The notes: generated by a model from the letters alone, not told the origin. Positions 34,755 to 44,377 are shown, numbered from the stretch's first letter. The stretch is DNA of 64,000 nt from Bacillus sp. ISL-37 (GCF_018613315.1 NZ_JAGGQL010000039.1:1-64000), one strand, 5' to 3'. Numbers and translations: made by a program.

Positions 34755-34783
34755 AAAAGGAGCAGGAATCCCCCTGCTCCTTA
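34755..34783 (-). terminator. Terminator of the pst-phoU operon
   Basis: Minus-strand hairpin AAGGAGCAGG / CCTGCTCCTT followed by TTC, 6 bp behind the phoU stop. Confidence 0.9.
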
Positions 34784-34788
34784 ATTGC

Positions 34789-35448
34789 TTATTGATTTAA
34801 ATCGTATCTCTTCCCTTTTACGAGGTAGAAGACGTTTTCAGCGATATTTGTTACGTGGTCTGCTGAGCGTTCGAGGTAACGGCTGATAAATGAGAGCTGG
34901 GTGATTTGCGCCAGTTGCTCGGGCTTCGTTTGAGCAAGGCTTAAGAGTTCCTTGATTGTCTGTCCATACAGGTCATCAACCTGATCGTCCATCTGTGCAA
35001 CCTGTCTTGCTTTACCCAAATCCTCTTCGTTATAGGCTTCTAATGATAATTTAAGCATTTCAAGTGAGATTTGGTGCATCTGCTTGATATGTTCAATCGG
35101 CTTTACAAGAGGCTCTTTCCCGATCCTGATCGTCGATTTCGCGATGTTAACTGCAAAATCCGCCATTCTCTCAATGTCAGTCGCAATCTTGATCGCTACA
35201 ATCAGCCTTCTTAAATCCACAGCTACAGGCTGCTGCTTCGCAATCAATAAAATCGCAAAATCATTGATTTCTTCTTCGAGAAGGTTAGCGGTCGCGTCAT
35301 CTTCAAGAATTTTCAAAGCAAGTTCAATATCCTTTTTTTCAAGGGCTTCTAGAGATTGGTTAAGCGCATTGACTGCAAAGTTCCCGAGTTCTAGCAACTT
35401 TTCGTGCAATGTCTTCAGATCTTCATCAAACTTCCCTCTAACTACCAT
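34789..35448 (-). CDS. phoU: Phosphate signalling protein PhoU
   Basis: A 219-residue all-helical protein made of two similar halves. Each half carries the metal-cluster motif: EEEINDFAILLIAKQQPVAVDLRRLIVAIKIATDIERMADFAVNIAK in the first, and LSFISRYLERSADHVTNIAENV with the DQVDDLYGQTIKEL helix in the second. PhoU couples the Pst transporter to phosphate signalling. It is the last gene of pstSCAB-phoU and is followed by a terminator. The B. subtilis pst operon lacks phoU, so this layout is the one found in many other bacilli. Confidence 0.96.
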   Translation of the reverse strand: MVVRGKFDEDLKTLHEKLLELGNFAVNALNQSLEALEKKDIELALKILEDDATANLLEEEINDFAILLIAKQQPVAVDLRRLIVAIKIATDIERMADFAVNIAKSTIRIGKEPLVKPIEHIKQMHQISLEMLKLSLEAYNEEDLGKARQVAQMDDQVDDLYGQTIKELLSLAQTKPEQLAQITQLSFISRYLERSADHVTNIAENVFYLVKGKRYDLNQ

Positions 35449-35479
35449 ACATCATCATCCTTCCAATGAAATAATTCAA

Positions 35480-36304
35480 TTAACCGAAACGTCCAGTAAT
35501 ATAATCCTCTGTTCTCTTATCAGATGGATTTGAGAAAATTTTATCAGTTTCAGCAAACTCAATGACTTCTCCATTCAGGAAGAAAGCAGTCTTGTCAGAT
35601 ATACGGGCAGCCTGCTGCATGTTGTGGGTAACAATGATGATACTGTAATCTTTTTTTAATTCCTGGACCAGTTCCTCTACCTTCAAGGTCGAAATCGGGT
35701 CAAGTGCTGATGTAGGTTCGTCCATCAAGATGACATCGGGTTCAATGGCGAGGGCACGGGCGATACAGATACGCTGCTGCTGACCACCTGACAGCCCGTA
35801 TGCATTCTGGTTCAATCGGTCTTTTACATCATCCCAGATGGCAGCCCCTCTCAAGCTCTTTTCGACAATTTCATCAAGGACCTTTTTATCGCGGATACCA
35901 TGAATCTTAGGGCCGTAAGCGATATTATCGTATATGGATTTAGGGAATGGATTCGGCTTTTGGAACACCATCCCGACACTTGTCCTTAAATCTTCAACCT
36001 GGTACGATTTTTCAAGGATGTTTCGTCCTCTGTATAAAATTTCACCAGAAATCTTCACAGTCGGGACAAGTTCTACCATTCGGTTCAACGTTTTGATATA
36101 AGTGGACTTACCACAGCCGGATGGCCCGATGATAGCTGTAACCTCATTCTCATTGATCGCAAGGTTGATATTTTTTAAAGCATGGCCTTCACCATACCAG
36201 AGGTTCAAGTCCTTTGTTTCATATACTACCTTTTTGGTATCTTCTTTTGCTGAATTCTGTGTAAATTTTACAGAAGCATTCGACTTATCTGTTACTACTG
36301 ACAT
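35480..36304 (-). CDS. pstB: Phosphate ABC transporter ATP-binding protein
   Basis: ATPase of the high-affinity phosphate importer, 274 residues. Walker [19 protein letters not shown]-loop [18 protein letters not shown] (typical of PstB), signature LSGGQQQR, Walker [14 protein letters not shown] and the switch His in [11 protein letters not shown] charged N-terminal extension of about 25 residues precedes the domain. GGGAGGGGTAAC lies before the ATG. It lies between pstA (18-bp gap) and phoU (31-bp gap). Confidence 0.97.
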   Translation of the reverse strand: MSVVTDKSNASVKFTQNSAKEDTKKVVYETKDLNLWYGEGHALKNINLAINENEVTAIIGPSGCGKSTYIKTLNRMVELVPTVKISGEILYRGRNILEKSYQVEDLRTSVGMVFQKPNPFPKSIYDNIAYGPKIHGIRDKKVLDEIVEKSLRGAAIWDDVKDRLNQNAYGLSGGQQQRICIARALAIEPDVILMDEPTSALDPISTLKVEELVQELKKDYSIIIVTHNMQQAARISDKTAFFLNGEVIEFAETDKIFSNPSDKRTEDYITGRFG

Positions 36305-36321
36305 AAGTTACCCCTCCCAGA

Positions 36322-37206
36322 CTAATATCTTTTTTGGAATTTATTACGAATCAAGATGGCAATTGAGTTCATCACAAACAAAACGAGTAGCAAAATAACG
36401 ATTGTTGCAGCTGCCAGATTGGCATATTCGGCTACAAGAGCAGAGTCAATTGTCCAGTAATAAATTTGCACTGGCAAAATCGTGAACTTATCAAAAATTC
36501 CATCTGGAATAGGTATTAACAATGCCGGAATACCAATTACAACAAGGGGTGCTGTTTCCCCAATCGCACGTGATAGAGCAAGGATGACACCAGTCAGGAT
36601 CCCTGGCAATGCAGCAGGCAAAACAACATTCTTGATTGTCTGCCATTTTGTAGCACCCATCCCATAAGAAGCCTCACGCAAAAATTGAGGTACTGCACGA
36701 ATCGCTTCCTGACTTGCCACGACGACAACAGGAAGTACGAGCAATGCCATCGTCAAACCGCCAGCCAAGACAACAGATCCTAAATCAAGTGTCCTTGCAA
36801 ATACAGTCAAACCGAGGATTCCGAATACAACAGATGGAACCCCAGCCAGATTTGAAATATTCGTTTTAATAAAGGAAGAAATGCGTCCTTTTGTTGCATA
36901 TTCTTCAAGATAAATTGCTGTACCGATTCCGAGGAGCATTGTTACTGGTGCCACTACGACCATCAGCCAAAAAGTCCCGGTTATAGCGCCCCATATACCT
37001 GCTCTTTCGGGGTCAGTGGATAGTCTGTTCATCAGGAAATCCATGTTGATCCACGGTAATCCATCTTTTAATACACGATAAATCAGAACAACAAGGACTA
37101 GCAGCCCAAAGAGTGTTGACAGGAAGAAAAGTGCTTTGGCAAGGTTGTTCGCCAATAAACGAGAACCCATCTTTTTTTGTACTTGAGTGGAATCTACATA
37201 TTTCAT
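36322..37206 (-). CDS. pstA: Phosphate ABC transporter permease PstA
   Basis: Membrane permease of 294 residues with six hydrophobic segments. The EAA-type cytoplasmic loop is EAIRAVPQFLREASYGMGATKWQTIKNVVLPAALPGILTG, and ALSRAIGETAPLVVIG is a PstA hallmark. It pairs with PstC to form the pore. One bp separates it from the pstC stop, indicating translational coupling. Confidence 0.96.
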   Translation of the reverse strand: MKYVDSTQVQKKMGSRLLANNLAKALFFLSTLFGLLVLVVLIYRVLKDGLPWINMDFLMNRLSTDPERAGIWGAITGTFWLMVVVAPVTMLLGIGTAIYLEEYATKGRISSFIKTNISNLAGVPSVVFGILGLTVFARTLDLGSVVLAGGLTMALLVLPVVVVASQEAIRAVPQFLREASYGMGATKWQTIKNVVLPAALPGILTGVILALSRAIGETAPLVVIGIPALLIPIPDGIFDKFTILPVQIYYWTIDSALVAEYANLAAATIVILLLVLFVMNSIAILIRNKFQKRY

Positions 37207-37207
37207 C

Positions 37208-38164
37208 TTAATATTCCTCCCTGAACTTGCGAGAGATATATTGTGCGACCATATTCATAATCAGTGTAAAAACAAACAAAGTCATCGCAACTGCATAAAG
37301 GCTGTAATACAATGTAGTTCCCGCAGCAGCTTCCCCTCCGGTAACTTCTACAATATAAGCTGTCATTGTCTGCATAGATTGAGTGACATCAAAAGTGAAG
37401 TTTTTGGAACTTCCGCTGGCAATCGTTACAATCATGGTTTCGCCTATTGCTCTGGAAATCCCCAGAACAAAAGATGCGATAATGCCAGAGATTGCAGCTG
37501 GAATGACAACTTTCCAGGTTACTTCAAGCTTGGTTGCACCCAAAGCCAATGCCCCTTCTCTCATCGAATTCGGCACTGAACTCATCGCGTCTTCCGATAG
37601 CGATGCAACCATTGGGATAATCATGATACCCATAACAATCCCTGGACTCAATATATTTGTTGGTTCTAGACCAGGAATGAATGATCTTAATAAAGGTGTT
37701 ACAAAGGTGAATGCAAAGAAACCATACACGATCGTTGGGATGCCTGCAAGAATTTCAAGTATTGGCTTTAATAGCCTTCGTGTTTTTTCAGAAGCATACT
37801 CACTCAGGAATACCGCTGTCATTAGCCCTACCGGAATGGCGACGAGCATGGCAATTGCAGTGGAAATGAGTGTGCCAGTAAGCAGGGGTAATACTCCAAA
37901 TACAGCATTTTCACCCAAAGGCTTTAATTTTGTGCCTGTGAAGAAGTCTATAAAAGGAACAGTCTGAAAAAAAGCGATTGTTTCAGTAAGTAATGTAAGT
38001 ACAATTCCAATTGTCGTAAAAACTGAAATAGCTGCAATTCCAAATAAAATTTTTGGTATGAATTTTTCAGTATAATTATTGAAACTCTTCGTCCTTTTCT
38101 TTTCTTGAATTATTTCGCGTACATTCAAATTTTGGTCTTGGTCATGTACAACACCTTTTGCCAC
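37208..38164 (-). CDS. pstC: Phosphate ABC transporter permease PstC
   Basis: Membrane permease of 318 residues. After a charged N-terminus come six membrane segments, with the loop EDAMSSVPNSMREGALALGATKLEVTWKVVIPAAISG and the following LGISRAIGETMIVTIASG. GTG at 38164 (GTGGCAAAAGGT) is taken as the start because AAAGGGG lies 8 nt upstream; an in-frame ATG nine codons earlier (38191) lacks such a site. It is 123 bp behind pstS, a gap that may allow differential mRNA decay of the binding-protein message. Confidence 0.95.
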   Translation of the reverse strand: MAKGVVHDQDQNLNVREIIQEKKRTKSFNNYTEKFIPKILFGIAAISVFTTIGIVLTLLTETIAFFQTVPFIDFFTGTKLKPLGENAVFGVLPLLTGTLISTAIAMLVAIPVGLMTAVFLSEYASEKTRRLLKPILEILAGIPTIVYGFFAFTFVTPLLRSFIPGLEPTNILSPGIVMGIMIIPMVASLSEDAMSSVPNSMREGALALGATKLEVTWKVVIPAAISGIIASFVLGISRAIGETMIVTIASGSSKNFTFDVTQSMQTMTAYIVEVTGGEAAAGTTLYYSLYAVAMTLFVFTLIMNMVAQYISRKFREEY

Positions 38165-38287
38165 AAAAAAAACCCCTTTCATCCTTCTCATCCAAGGAAG
38201 AACTTCCCCTTATAAAGGAAAAAACTATACCATTATCATAAGCAAGAAGATGAGAAGGTCAGACTTCTCATCTTCCGCCGTAAGTTT

Positions 38288-39241
38288 TTACTTCTTCAAG
38301 CCATTTAGTGTATCGAGTGATGCTTGTACGTCTTCATCAGATAACGGAGCGAAACCAGTTTCCTTTGCAACGTCCTGAGCATTGTTCATTGTGTAAATAG
38401 CATAATCCAATACTTGCGGCTTTTCTTTCGCGTTATTCACATTCAAATAAGTGAATACTGGACGAGTGAAGGGAGCATAGTCTCCATCTTCTTTGATCGT
38501 ATCCAAACTAGGCTCAACCGGACCATTGCCAAAGTCCACTTTTACAGCAGAAAGCTTGTCTTTATTGCTTTCATAGTATCCATAACCGAAGAAGCCAATT
38601 GCATTCTTGTCTTTGGAAACAAGGTCAACAAGAGTAGAGTAGTCTTGCTGCAGATTTATATCCTCTGGAAGATCTTGTTCTTCTAGGATGGTTTCAAACA
38701 TGAACTCATAGGTTCCGTGGTTTTCATTAGGTCCGTAAGTTTTGATTTCTTCGTTCGGGAAATCAGCGCGGACATCAGACCATTTTTTCTTTCCTGCGCT
38801 AGCAAGGAAGATATCTTTTACTTCTTGTTCAGTAAGCTCAGTAGCCCAGTCATTATCTTTATTAATGACGATTGTAATTCCGTCAAGTGCAACCTTCATT
38901 TCTTGTACTTCTATTCCAAGTTCTTCAGCTTTTGCTTTTTCTTCATCCTTAATCTGGCGGGAAGCATTGTTATAGTCTGTACCATCTTCAGCAAGGAATT
39001 TCTTGAAGCCCGCTGAAGTTCCGGAGCGGCTTACTTCGACAGAAACGTTTTCCTGTTCACCCATATAGTTTTCAGCCATACGTGCCATGAAAGGATACAC
39101 TGTACCAGAACCGTCGATGACCACACTGCCTTCTAGCTCTTCGCCGTTTCCACCTTCGTTATCTCCACCACCGCAAGCTGCAGTGAATACCATAACAGCT
39201 GCCAGCATTAAAAACAGGCTCATCTTTTTAAGACTCTTCAT
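38288..39241 (-). CDS. pstS: Phosphate-binding lipoprotein PstS
   Basis: Extracellular solute-binding protein of 317 residues. The signal MKSLKKMSLFLMLAAVMVFTAACGGG has lipobox TAAC with Cys23. The mature part shows IDGSGTVYPFMARMAENYMGE, SRSGTSAGFKKFL (phosphate-contacting Ser/Thr and Arg), ASRQIKDEE and NKDNDWATELT, all typical of PstS. First gene of pstSCAB-phoU; its promoter carries a four-repeat Pho box, so induction by phosphate starvation through PhoP is expected. Confidence 0.97.
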   Translation of the reverse strand: MKSLKKMSLFLMLAAVMVFTAACGGGDNEGGNGEELEGSVVIDGSGTVYPFMARMAENYMGEQENVSVEVSRSGTSAGFKKFLAEDGTDYNNASRQIKDEEKAKAEELGIEVQEMKVALDGITIVINKDNDWATELTEQEVKDIFLASAGKKKWSDVRADFPNEEIKTYGPNENHGTYEFMFETILEEQDLPEDINLQQDYSTLVDLVSKDKNAIGFFGYGYYESNKDKLSAVKVDFGNGPVEPSLDTIKEDGDYAPFTRPVFTYLNVNNAKEKPQVLDYAIYTMNNAQDVAKETGFAPLSDEDVQASLDTLNGLKK

Positions 39242-39306
39242 TCCTTAATTCCCCCTACGAGATGTAGTTATTGTCATGTCTTACAAGTACAAGAATACTG
39301 TTCTTC

Positions 39307-39345
39307 TTTTAAGACTGTTTTAACTGAATGTAAAGGTTTTGTAAA
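39307..39345 (-). promoter_or_regulatory. Pho box of the pst operon
   Basis: On the minus strand four hexamers follow with exact 5-bp gaps: TTTACA, TTTACA, TTAAAA, TTAAAA (11-bp period), matching the PhoP consensus TT(A/C/T)ACA. A TATTCT -10-like hexamer lies 9 bp downstream of the last repeat, and pstS starts about 65 bp further on. Confidence 0.88.
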
Positions 39346-39428
39346 TTCGTTGATTCTTGTGTATTCTTGTCGAAAAAAAGGTAATACATTAAGTTTGTCC
39401 GGTTGGCGTTAGTATACCCATATAAATA

Positions 39429-39459
39429 GAAAAAAACTGCCTCATAGAGACAGTTTCAT
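39429..39459 (-). terminator. Terminator behind pbpA
   Basis: Minus-strand hairpin AAACTGTCTC / GAGGCAGTTT with TAT loop and seven T residues. Confidence 0.88.
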
Positions 39460-39464
39460 CAGGT

Positions 39465-41642
39465 TTATTGTTCAATATCTTCAGCAATTTCTTCAAGAAG
39501 TTCAGTTCCTTCTTCTTTCTTTTCAATTTCCTGGATTGGCTGTTCGGGATTCATATTTCCCTCAAGGCGTTTCTTTTTCAGTTCGAAATACGTATCCAAG
39601 ACTCTCCGCCCGATGTCATTATTTGCATGGTGTCCCTGATTGCCTTCATATGCCCAAGGAACCATGACAGCCATCGCAATTTCTGGATTTTCATAGGGAG
39701 CATAAGCAACCAGGCTCAAGTTCATCACTTCAGGAGGCTTATCATAATTCTTTCTTTTCGGGCCATCATAAAAAGCTTGCGCTGTACCCGTTTTGCCAGC
39801 AGGTTTATAATCAGCGGTATAAAAGGCTCCATAGGCCGTACCGCCTCTCTCCTGCATAACCCTTCTAAAACCTTCCTGAACTCTGTCAAACCATTCCGGT
39901 TTGCCGTCAACCTTATTCAGGATGACAGGTTCCAATTCATTAAGCACCGGACCAACCTCATTATTTTTCATGACCGGTTCTCTGACCTCTTTGACAATCC
40001 TTGGCTGAAGCCTGTTGCCGCCATTTGCGATTGTTGAAACATATTGTGCCAATTGAAGTGTCGTGTACGTATCATACTGGCCAATCGCAAAGTCAAGCAA
40101 AAGACCAGGCCTTTTTTCTGTTCCCTTGAATCCGACCATCTCGTTTGGCAAGTCGATGCCTGTCCTTGTGCCAAGGCCAAATTGACTGAAATAGTTTCTC
40201 ATCGTATCAAATGCTTGTGGCTCAAGATACAATGGCTGATCATACTTATAATTACCTTTTCCTATATTTATTGCAGTCCTAAACATGTAGACGTTAGATG
40301 ACACCTTCAGGGCATTGCGGTCATCAAGAGTACCTAATCCTGCTTTCCAGGATTTTTTCGGATTCGTGCCTTTTATCTTAATCGGTGTATCGTAAAACTG
40401 AGTACCAGGACTGATTGCTCCGGTGTTGAATCCTGTTAAAATTGTTGCTCCTTTAACAGCAGACCCGACATTATAGGAAGTTGTAAAGTTCCCACTCGCA
40501 AAATCCTGCATGACCGTTTTTCCTGTTTCTTCATCCTTAACGATCTGCTTCCCGGCTAGCGACAACACTTCTCCTGTGTTAGGGTCCATCAACACAACAA
40601 ATGCTCTGTCGAGTAGTCCTGTCCTTGGCTGTTGCTTCGCCTTCGCCAATTCCTCTTCGATAATTTTCTCAACAGCAAGCTGAAGATCCATGTCGATCGT
40701 CAGCACAAGGTCCTTGCCACGCTGTCCATCAGTAATCACCTTTGTGTCCAGAACGTTTCCGCCCTTATCGGTAATGTTTTTCACTTTTGCCTTCTGGCCG
40801 TGAAGTACATCTTCATATTGCTGTTCGATGTAACTTAAGCCGACTCTGTCGTTCCGGCTGTAACCGCGAGCAAGATAATACTCTAGCTTTTCTTTCGGAA
40901 GTCCCTTTTCGGAATCACTTACTTTTCCTAGAATCGACCTAAGCGTTTTGTCATAAGAATATTTTCGCTCCCAGTCAGTCGTTGTGTCGACACCTGGCAG
41001 CATTTCGAGATTCTCACTGACAATAGCGAACTCCTCCGGTGTTACCTCTTTTTTGACGATTTGAGGCGATAATGCGTATCCGCTAATCATCTCACGTAAA
41101 ATAGCGAGTATTTCAAGATCCTCGTTTGTTAATTCATTGAGCTCGTTTTCAGTAATGCGATCCAGCTGGAGATTATAAAGGGCTTTATCATCCAGCTTTT
41201 TTTCATCATACTGTGCCCATTCTTTTTCCAGGATTTTTTCTCTGGCACGCTCTTCATTTGTTAAGATCCAATAATCCTTTTTGTCCCGTTCTCTGACTTT
41301 CTTTAAATCCTCTTCAGAATCCTTTGATATCAGTTTTGCGAGTCGTTCTGCGACCATGAGCATTTCTTTCGTCTTAGTGCCCTGGCTCTTTGTATATGTT
41401 ATAGCCTTACTGGGTGTATTATCGACAATCGTTTTCATGTTCCGGTCGTACATTTTCCCTCTCGGAACAGGATTGTTCACGGTTACGTCTTCAGTTCGTT
41501 CTATTTCCCTTTTAAAATCCTCACCATAAACAATTTGAACAATGCCAAGTCTTAAAATTAGCATTGAAAACAAAACAAAAACCGCAAAAAACAACATATT
41601 CAGCCTGAATGGCACATGCGTCTTCTTTTTCTTCTTGTTCAA
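39465..41642 (-). CDS. pbpA: Penicillin-binding protein 2, class B transpeptidase (PbpA/YqgF)
   Basis: Class B PBP of 725 residues. A basic start and one membrane anchor (LNMLFFAVFVLFSMLILRLGIVQIV) are followed by the dimerisation domain with VPRGKMYDRN, then the transpeptidase domain. Its motifs are SxxK in NVGSAVKGATI, SxN in VSSNVYMF and KTG in PAGKTGTAQAF. In B. subtilis PbpA (PBP2a) works in cell-wall elongation and spore outgrowth. The acidic tail (EKKEEGTELLEEIAEDIEQ) is dispensable-looking. Single gene with its own terminator, between pstS and the MFS gene. Confidence 0.95.
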   Translation of the reverse strand: MNKKKKKTHVPFRLNMLFFAVFVLFSMLILRLGIVQIVYGEDFKREIERTEDVTVNNPVPRGKMYDRNMKTIVDNTPSKAITYTKSQGTKTKEMLMVAERLAKLISKDSEEDLKKVRERDKKDYWILTNEERAREKILEKEWAQYDEKKLDDKALYNLQLDRITENELNELTNEDLEILAILREMISGYALSPQIVKKEVTPEEFAIVSENLEMLPGVDTTTDWERKYSYDKTLRSILGKVSDSEKGLPKEKLEYYLARGYSRNDRVGLSYIEQQYEDVLHGQKAKVKNITDKGGNVLDTKVITDGQRGKDLVLTIDMDLQLAVEKIIEEELAKAKQQPRTGLLDRAFVVLMDPNTGEVLSLAGKQIVKDEETGKTVMQDFASGNFTTSYNVGSAVKGATILTGFNTGAISPGTQFYDTPIKIKGTNPKKSWKAGLGTLDDRNALKVSSNVYMFRTAINIGKGNYKYDQPLYLEPQAFDTMRNYFSQFGLGTRTGIDLPNEMVGFKGTEKRPGLLLDFAIGQYDTYTTLQLAQYVSTIANGGNRLQPRIVKEVREPVMKNNEVGPVLNELEPVILNKVDGKPEWFDRVQEGFRRVMQERGGTAYGAFYTADYKPAGKTGTAQAFYDGPKRKNYDKPPEVMNLSLVAYAPYENPEIAMAVMVPWAYEGNQGHHANNDIGRRVLDTYFELKKKRLEGNMNPEQPIQEIEKKEEGTELLEEIAEDIEQ

Positions 41643-41862
41643 GCCTCTCCCACCTCTTCAGTCTGTATGTCCATGATTATGCACTATCTTTTATTTTATC
41701 GAAAGTGGCCGTTTTTTTCTATCAATAAACTAATGCAGAAAGATTTTCCAATTATATGAGATTATAGAAAAAGGCTGTTTACGTAAAGATTGTTGTTAAA
41801 ATCCTAAAGCCGATTTTAACGTAATAATTACCCATTTTGCAGGTGGGTATTAAGTGTGCAAG

Positions 41863-41969
41863 CTCTTTTCTCATAATAAGCTTTAATTTTATGAAAAAAC
41901 ATAAATCATTCAATCCTATTTTGTAGTCAATAGCAACAAAGTCTGAGAAAAGAGCCTTGAGAAAAGAGG
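41863..41969. repeat. Inverted-repeat element with duplicated right end
   Basis: CTCTTTTCTCA at 41863-41873 and TGAGAAAAGAG at 41944-41954 form an 11-bp perfect inverted repeat about 70 bp apart. The right arm is repeated once more at 41958-41968. End sequence resembles the element at 27283-27390 (GGCTCTTTTC). It lies in the 355-bp gap 41643-41997, which holds no gene. Confidence 0.7.
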
Positions 41970-41973
41970 CTAG

Positions 41974-42003
41974 AAAAAAGACCGGGGATCTTCCCGGTCA
42001 TGC
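41974..42003 (-). terminator. Terminator of the MFS transporter gene
   Basis: Minus-strand hairpin GACCGGGAA / CCCCGGTC followed by TTTTTTC; the TGA stop codon of the gene lies in the foot of the stem. Confidence 0.85.
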
Positions 42004-43218
42004 AGGGGCTTTCAGATGAATTTTCCTGATAAAAAAGTAAATCAATGTATGTCCGCTCCCAAGGATGACAAGTAGGATGGGGATTGCCCTTTCTTCATTG
42101 AAGATATGGATTGATGCTAGAAATAATACAATCGAGGCTATACGGCCAAGATTCAAAAATAATTCGCGGACTACTATATATTCGATTCTCATTTCAGCAG
42201 CTTTCCAGCCACGTCCAATTACATCATAGGTCATGGATGCATACGGAACGAGAAGCAATGGATAAGCGACTGCAATCAGAGCCGCATATAACAACAAACG
42301 GAAATAGGTGACCTGGAAAACGATCAGGAAAATGGCTAGGAAAAGAATCACCCCGCCCACGAGAATCGCTTTTTTCCTGTATTCTTTTTTCAGCATTCTT
42401 GAGACAAAATAATAGGCAAGAAATGAAATCCCTGAATTGATCAGTCCATAGGTACCCAACGCCATTTCGCTATCTGTAGCAATAAATACAAAAACCGAAA
42501 CAATGAAAACAAATACTCCCTCCCTCAAGCCTTGAAAAAAATGAGCATTTGTAACCATTCGCCAATTTTTATCATGCTTCCTTTCAGTGATGATGCGCTG
42601 AAACCAGTACTTCCCATGGGCAGGCCTCCGTTTCAGGAAGAAACTTAGCAACACTGCGATTGAAAAAAGACCCAATGAAAGTCCAAATACTACCGTATAG
42701 CCAGTCAATTTCTCAAGCCGGGATATAATGAATCCTGCAGCGACAGGACCAATCATTCCACCTACAGAACCAAGGATGCCCAGAAAACCATTAAAGAAAT
42801 CACGTGTTTCCGGTTCAGTGATTTCAAAAGTGAGAACATTGTAGGCAAGCCAATAAAAACCGTAGCCTATTCCTAAAAGCACACCTAGTAACAGTAAAAA
42901 ATTGGAAGCTTTTGTTCCTACAAACAAAACTGTTACATAAAACAAGGCCAGAAAGATTACACCGATACGAAGGACAATGACCCTGTCGACTTTTTTTGCC
43001 CATCTCCCCGCAAGAATGAATGTAAGTGGCTGCGCAACGACAATCGATAAATTATACATTGCCAGATCGGCAAGTTCACCAGATTGCTTCCATAAATAAA
43101 TGTTAACAAAGGTATTCGAAAGGGCAATGCTCAATGAGTACAATCCCCCAATAATCAATAGGAGCGCTAAATCCTTTGTCAATTCAATGTCTCCTAATAA
43201 TTTGTTTACTTTGCTCAT
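41998..43218 (-). CDS. MFS transporter, YqgE type
   Basis: A 406-residue major facilitator protein with about 12 hydrophobic segments. The loop after the second segment has AGRWAKKVDRVIVLRIG, the MFS motif A region, and the centre carries a basic loop (FFLKRRPAHGKYWFQRIITERKHDK). No substrate can be deduced. It lies between pbpA and sodA exactly as yqgE does in B. subtilis. GGGGAGTCGATC precedes the ATG. Confidence 0.9.
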   Translation of the reverse strand: MSKVNKLLGDIELTKDLALLLIIGGLYSLSIALSNTFVNIYLWKQSGELADLAMYNLSIVVAQPLTFILAGRWAKKVDRVIVLRIGVIFLALFYVTVLFVGTKASNFLLLLGVLLGIGYGFYWLAYNVLTFEITEPETRDFFNGFLGILGSVGGMIGPVAAGFIISRLEKLTGYTVVFGLSLGLFSIAVLLSFFLKRRPAHGKYWFQRIITERKHDKNWRMVTNAHFFQGLREGVFVFIVSVFVFIATDSEMALGTYGLINSGISFLAYYFVSRMLKKEYRKKAILVGGVILFLAIFLIVFQVTYFRLLLYAALIAVAYPLLLVPYASMTYDVIGRGWKAAEMRIEYIVVRELFLNLGRIASIVLFLASIHIFNEERAIPILLVILGSGHTLIYFFIRKIHLKAPA

Positions 43219-43312
43219 GATCGACTCCCCTTTTCTCTAGGGTAGTTTCTAACAAAGTAAAGGGGGTTATTCAGTTTTTCCCCAGGGTCTTTTAAGGATA
43301 AAGAAGTACAAC

Positions 43313-43349
43313 AAAAAAAGAGAGACTGCAATCAATTGCAGCCTCTCAT
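43313..43349 (-). terminator. Terminator behind sodA
   Basis: Minus-strand hairpin GAGAGGCTGCAA / TTGCAGTCTCTC followed by seven T residues. Confidence 0.92.
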
Positions 43350-43360
43350 GTTATCTTCAA

Positions 43361-43969
43361 TTATTTTGCAGAAGTGTAACGCTTGCTAACTTCTTCCCAG
43401 TTAACAACGTTCCAGAATGCACCAATGTATTCCGGTCTTCTGTTTTGATAGTTCAGGTAGTATGCATGCTCCCAAACATCAAGTCCAAGAATTGGAGTCT
43501 TGCCTTCCATTAGTGGAGAGTCCTGGTTTGGAGTGCTAGTAACTTCAAGCTCACCATTGTTAACAACAAGCCAAGCCCAGCCTGAGCCGAAACGAGTAGT
43601 TGCTGCCTTAGAGAACTCTTCCTTGAAGCCTTCGAAGCCGCCAAACTTAGAGTTAATTGCTTCTGCTAGTTCGCCAGTAGGTTCACCACCGCCATTTGGA
43701 GAAATGACTTGCCAGAATAAAGAGTGGTTTGCATGTCCGCCGCCATTGTTGCGAACTGCAGTGCGTGCTGCTTCTGGCACTGCATCAAGGTTAGCAACAA
43801 CTTCTTCAACAGTTTTAGAAAGAAGCTCTTCGTTTCCTTCCAAAGCGTTGTTAAGGTTAGTTACATAAGTATTGTGGTGCTTAGTGTGGTGAATATTCAT
43901 TGTTTCTTTGTCGATGTGTGGCTCAAGTGCATCATATGCATAAGGTAATTGTGGTAATTCAAATGCCAT
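43361..43969 (-). CDS. sodA: Superoxide dismutase [Mn]
   Basis: Manganese superoxide dismutase of 202 residues from ATG 43969 ([17 protein letters not shown]), start fixed by TAGGAGGATG. Metal ligands are the His of MNIHHTKHH (His27), the His in [11 protein letters not shown], and the Asp and His of [27 protein letters not shown] and the Gly-Gly-Gly pattern before NHSLFW favour Mn over Fe specificity. Its upstream region contains a SigA-like promoter with two inverted repeats, see 44034-44092. Confidence 0.97.
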   Translation of the reverse strand: MAFELPQLPYAYDALEPHIDKETMNIHHTKHHNTYVTNLNNALEGNEELLSKTVEEVVANLDAVPEAARTAVRNNGGGHANHSLFWQVISPNGGGEPTGELAEAINSKFGGFEGFKEEFSKAATTRFGSGWAWLVVNNGELEVTSTPNQDSPLMEGKTPILGLDVWEHAYYLNYQNRRPEYIGAFWNVVNWEEVSKRYTSAK

Positions 43970-44033
43970 TTTTAACATCCTCCTATGTATCGTGTTTCAC
44001 TCCCAGAACAAGACCTTTTACATAATTCTGTTA

Positions 44034-44092
44034 TTAGAATTGTTCTAAAAGTGCTTCTTGTTTAGATTACCAAAGAACGGTAATCGTTTCAA
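44034..44092 (-). promoter_or_regulatory. sodA promoter with PerR-like box and second inverted repeat
   Basis: Minus strand: -35 TTGAAA (44087-44092), 17 bp, -10 TAATCT (44064-44069). GATTACC-AAAGAAC-GGTAATC (44065-44085) fills the spacer and reaches the -10. TTAGAATTGTTCTAA (44034-44048) lies about 15 bp downstream of the -10 and matches 12 of 14 positions of the PerR 7-1-7 consensus TTATAATNATTATAA. The rest of 43970-44414 is AT-rich. Confidence 0.6.
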
Positions 44093-44348
44093 ATAAAATG
44101 CTTTCATATAACGAGTTTAAAATCCCCTATTCTTCGACGTTATATACATTTTATTTTCATTGGCACTATTATTAGTGAAAATTGAAAGAAATTTCTGGTG
44201 TGCCAGTCTATCAAGTCAGTTTATAAAAAACAGAAATGGAGTCTATTGATAAAGTTTCAGAAAATCGTCAATATTGCTCAAATGCAGTCCTGTCAACGAT
44301 AAATGTCGCATCTACAACATAATGATTACATTTATTCCCAATACACCG

Positions 44349-44377
44349 TTGACACAGTAACAACAATTCTTTTAAAT
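44349..44377 (+). promoter_or_regulatory. SigA-type promoter of the Fnr-like gene
   Basis: TTGACA (44349-44354), 17 bp, TTAAAT (44372-44377), about 38 bp before the ATG. No clear TGTGA-N6-TCACA Fnr/CRP site was seen close to it. Confidence 0.65.

Noticed and set aside
37383-37967. 194-codon open frame antisense to pstC
   Set aside because: Shadow of a membrane permease gene; the sense frame has all family motifs.
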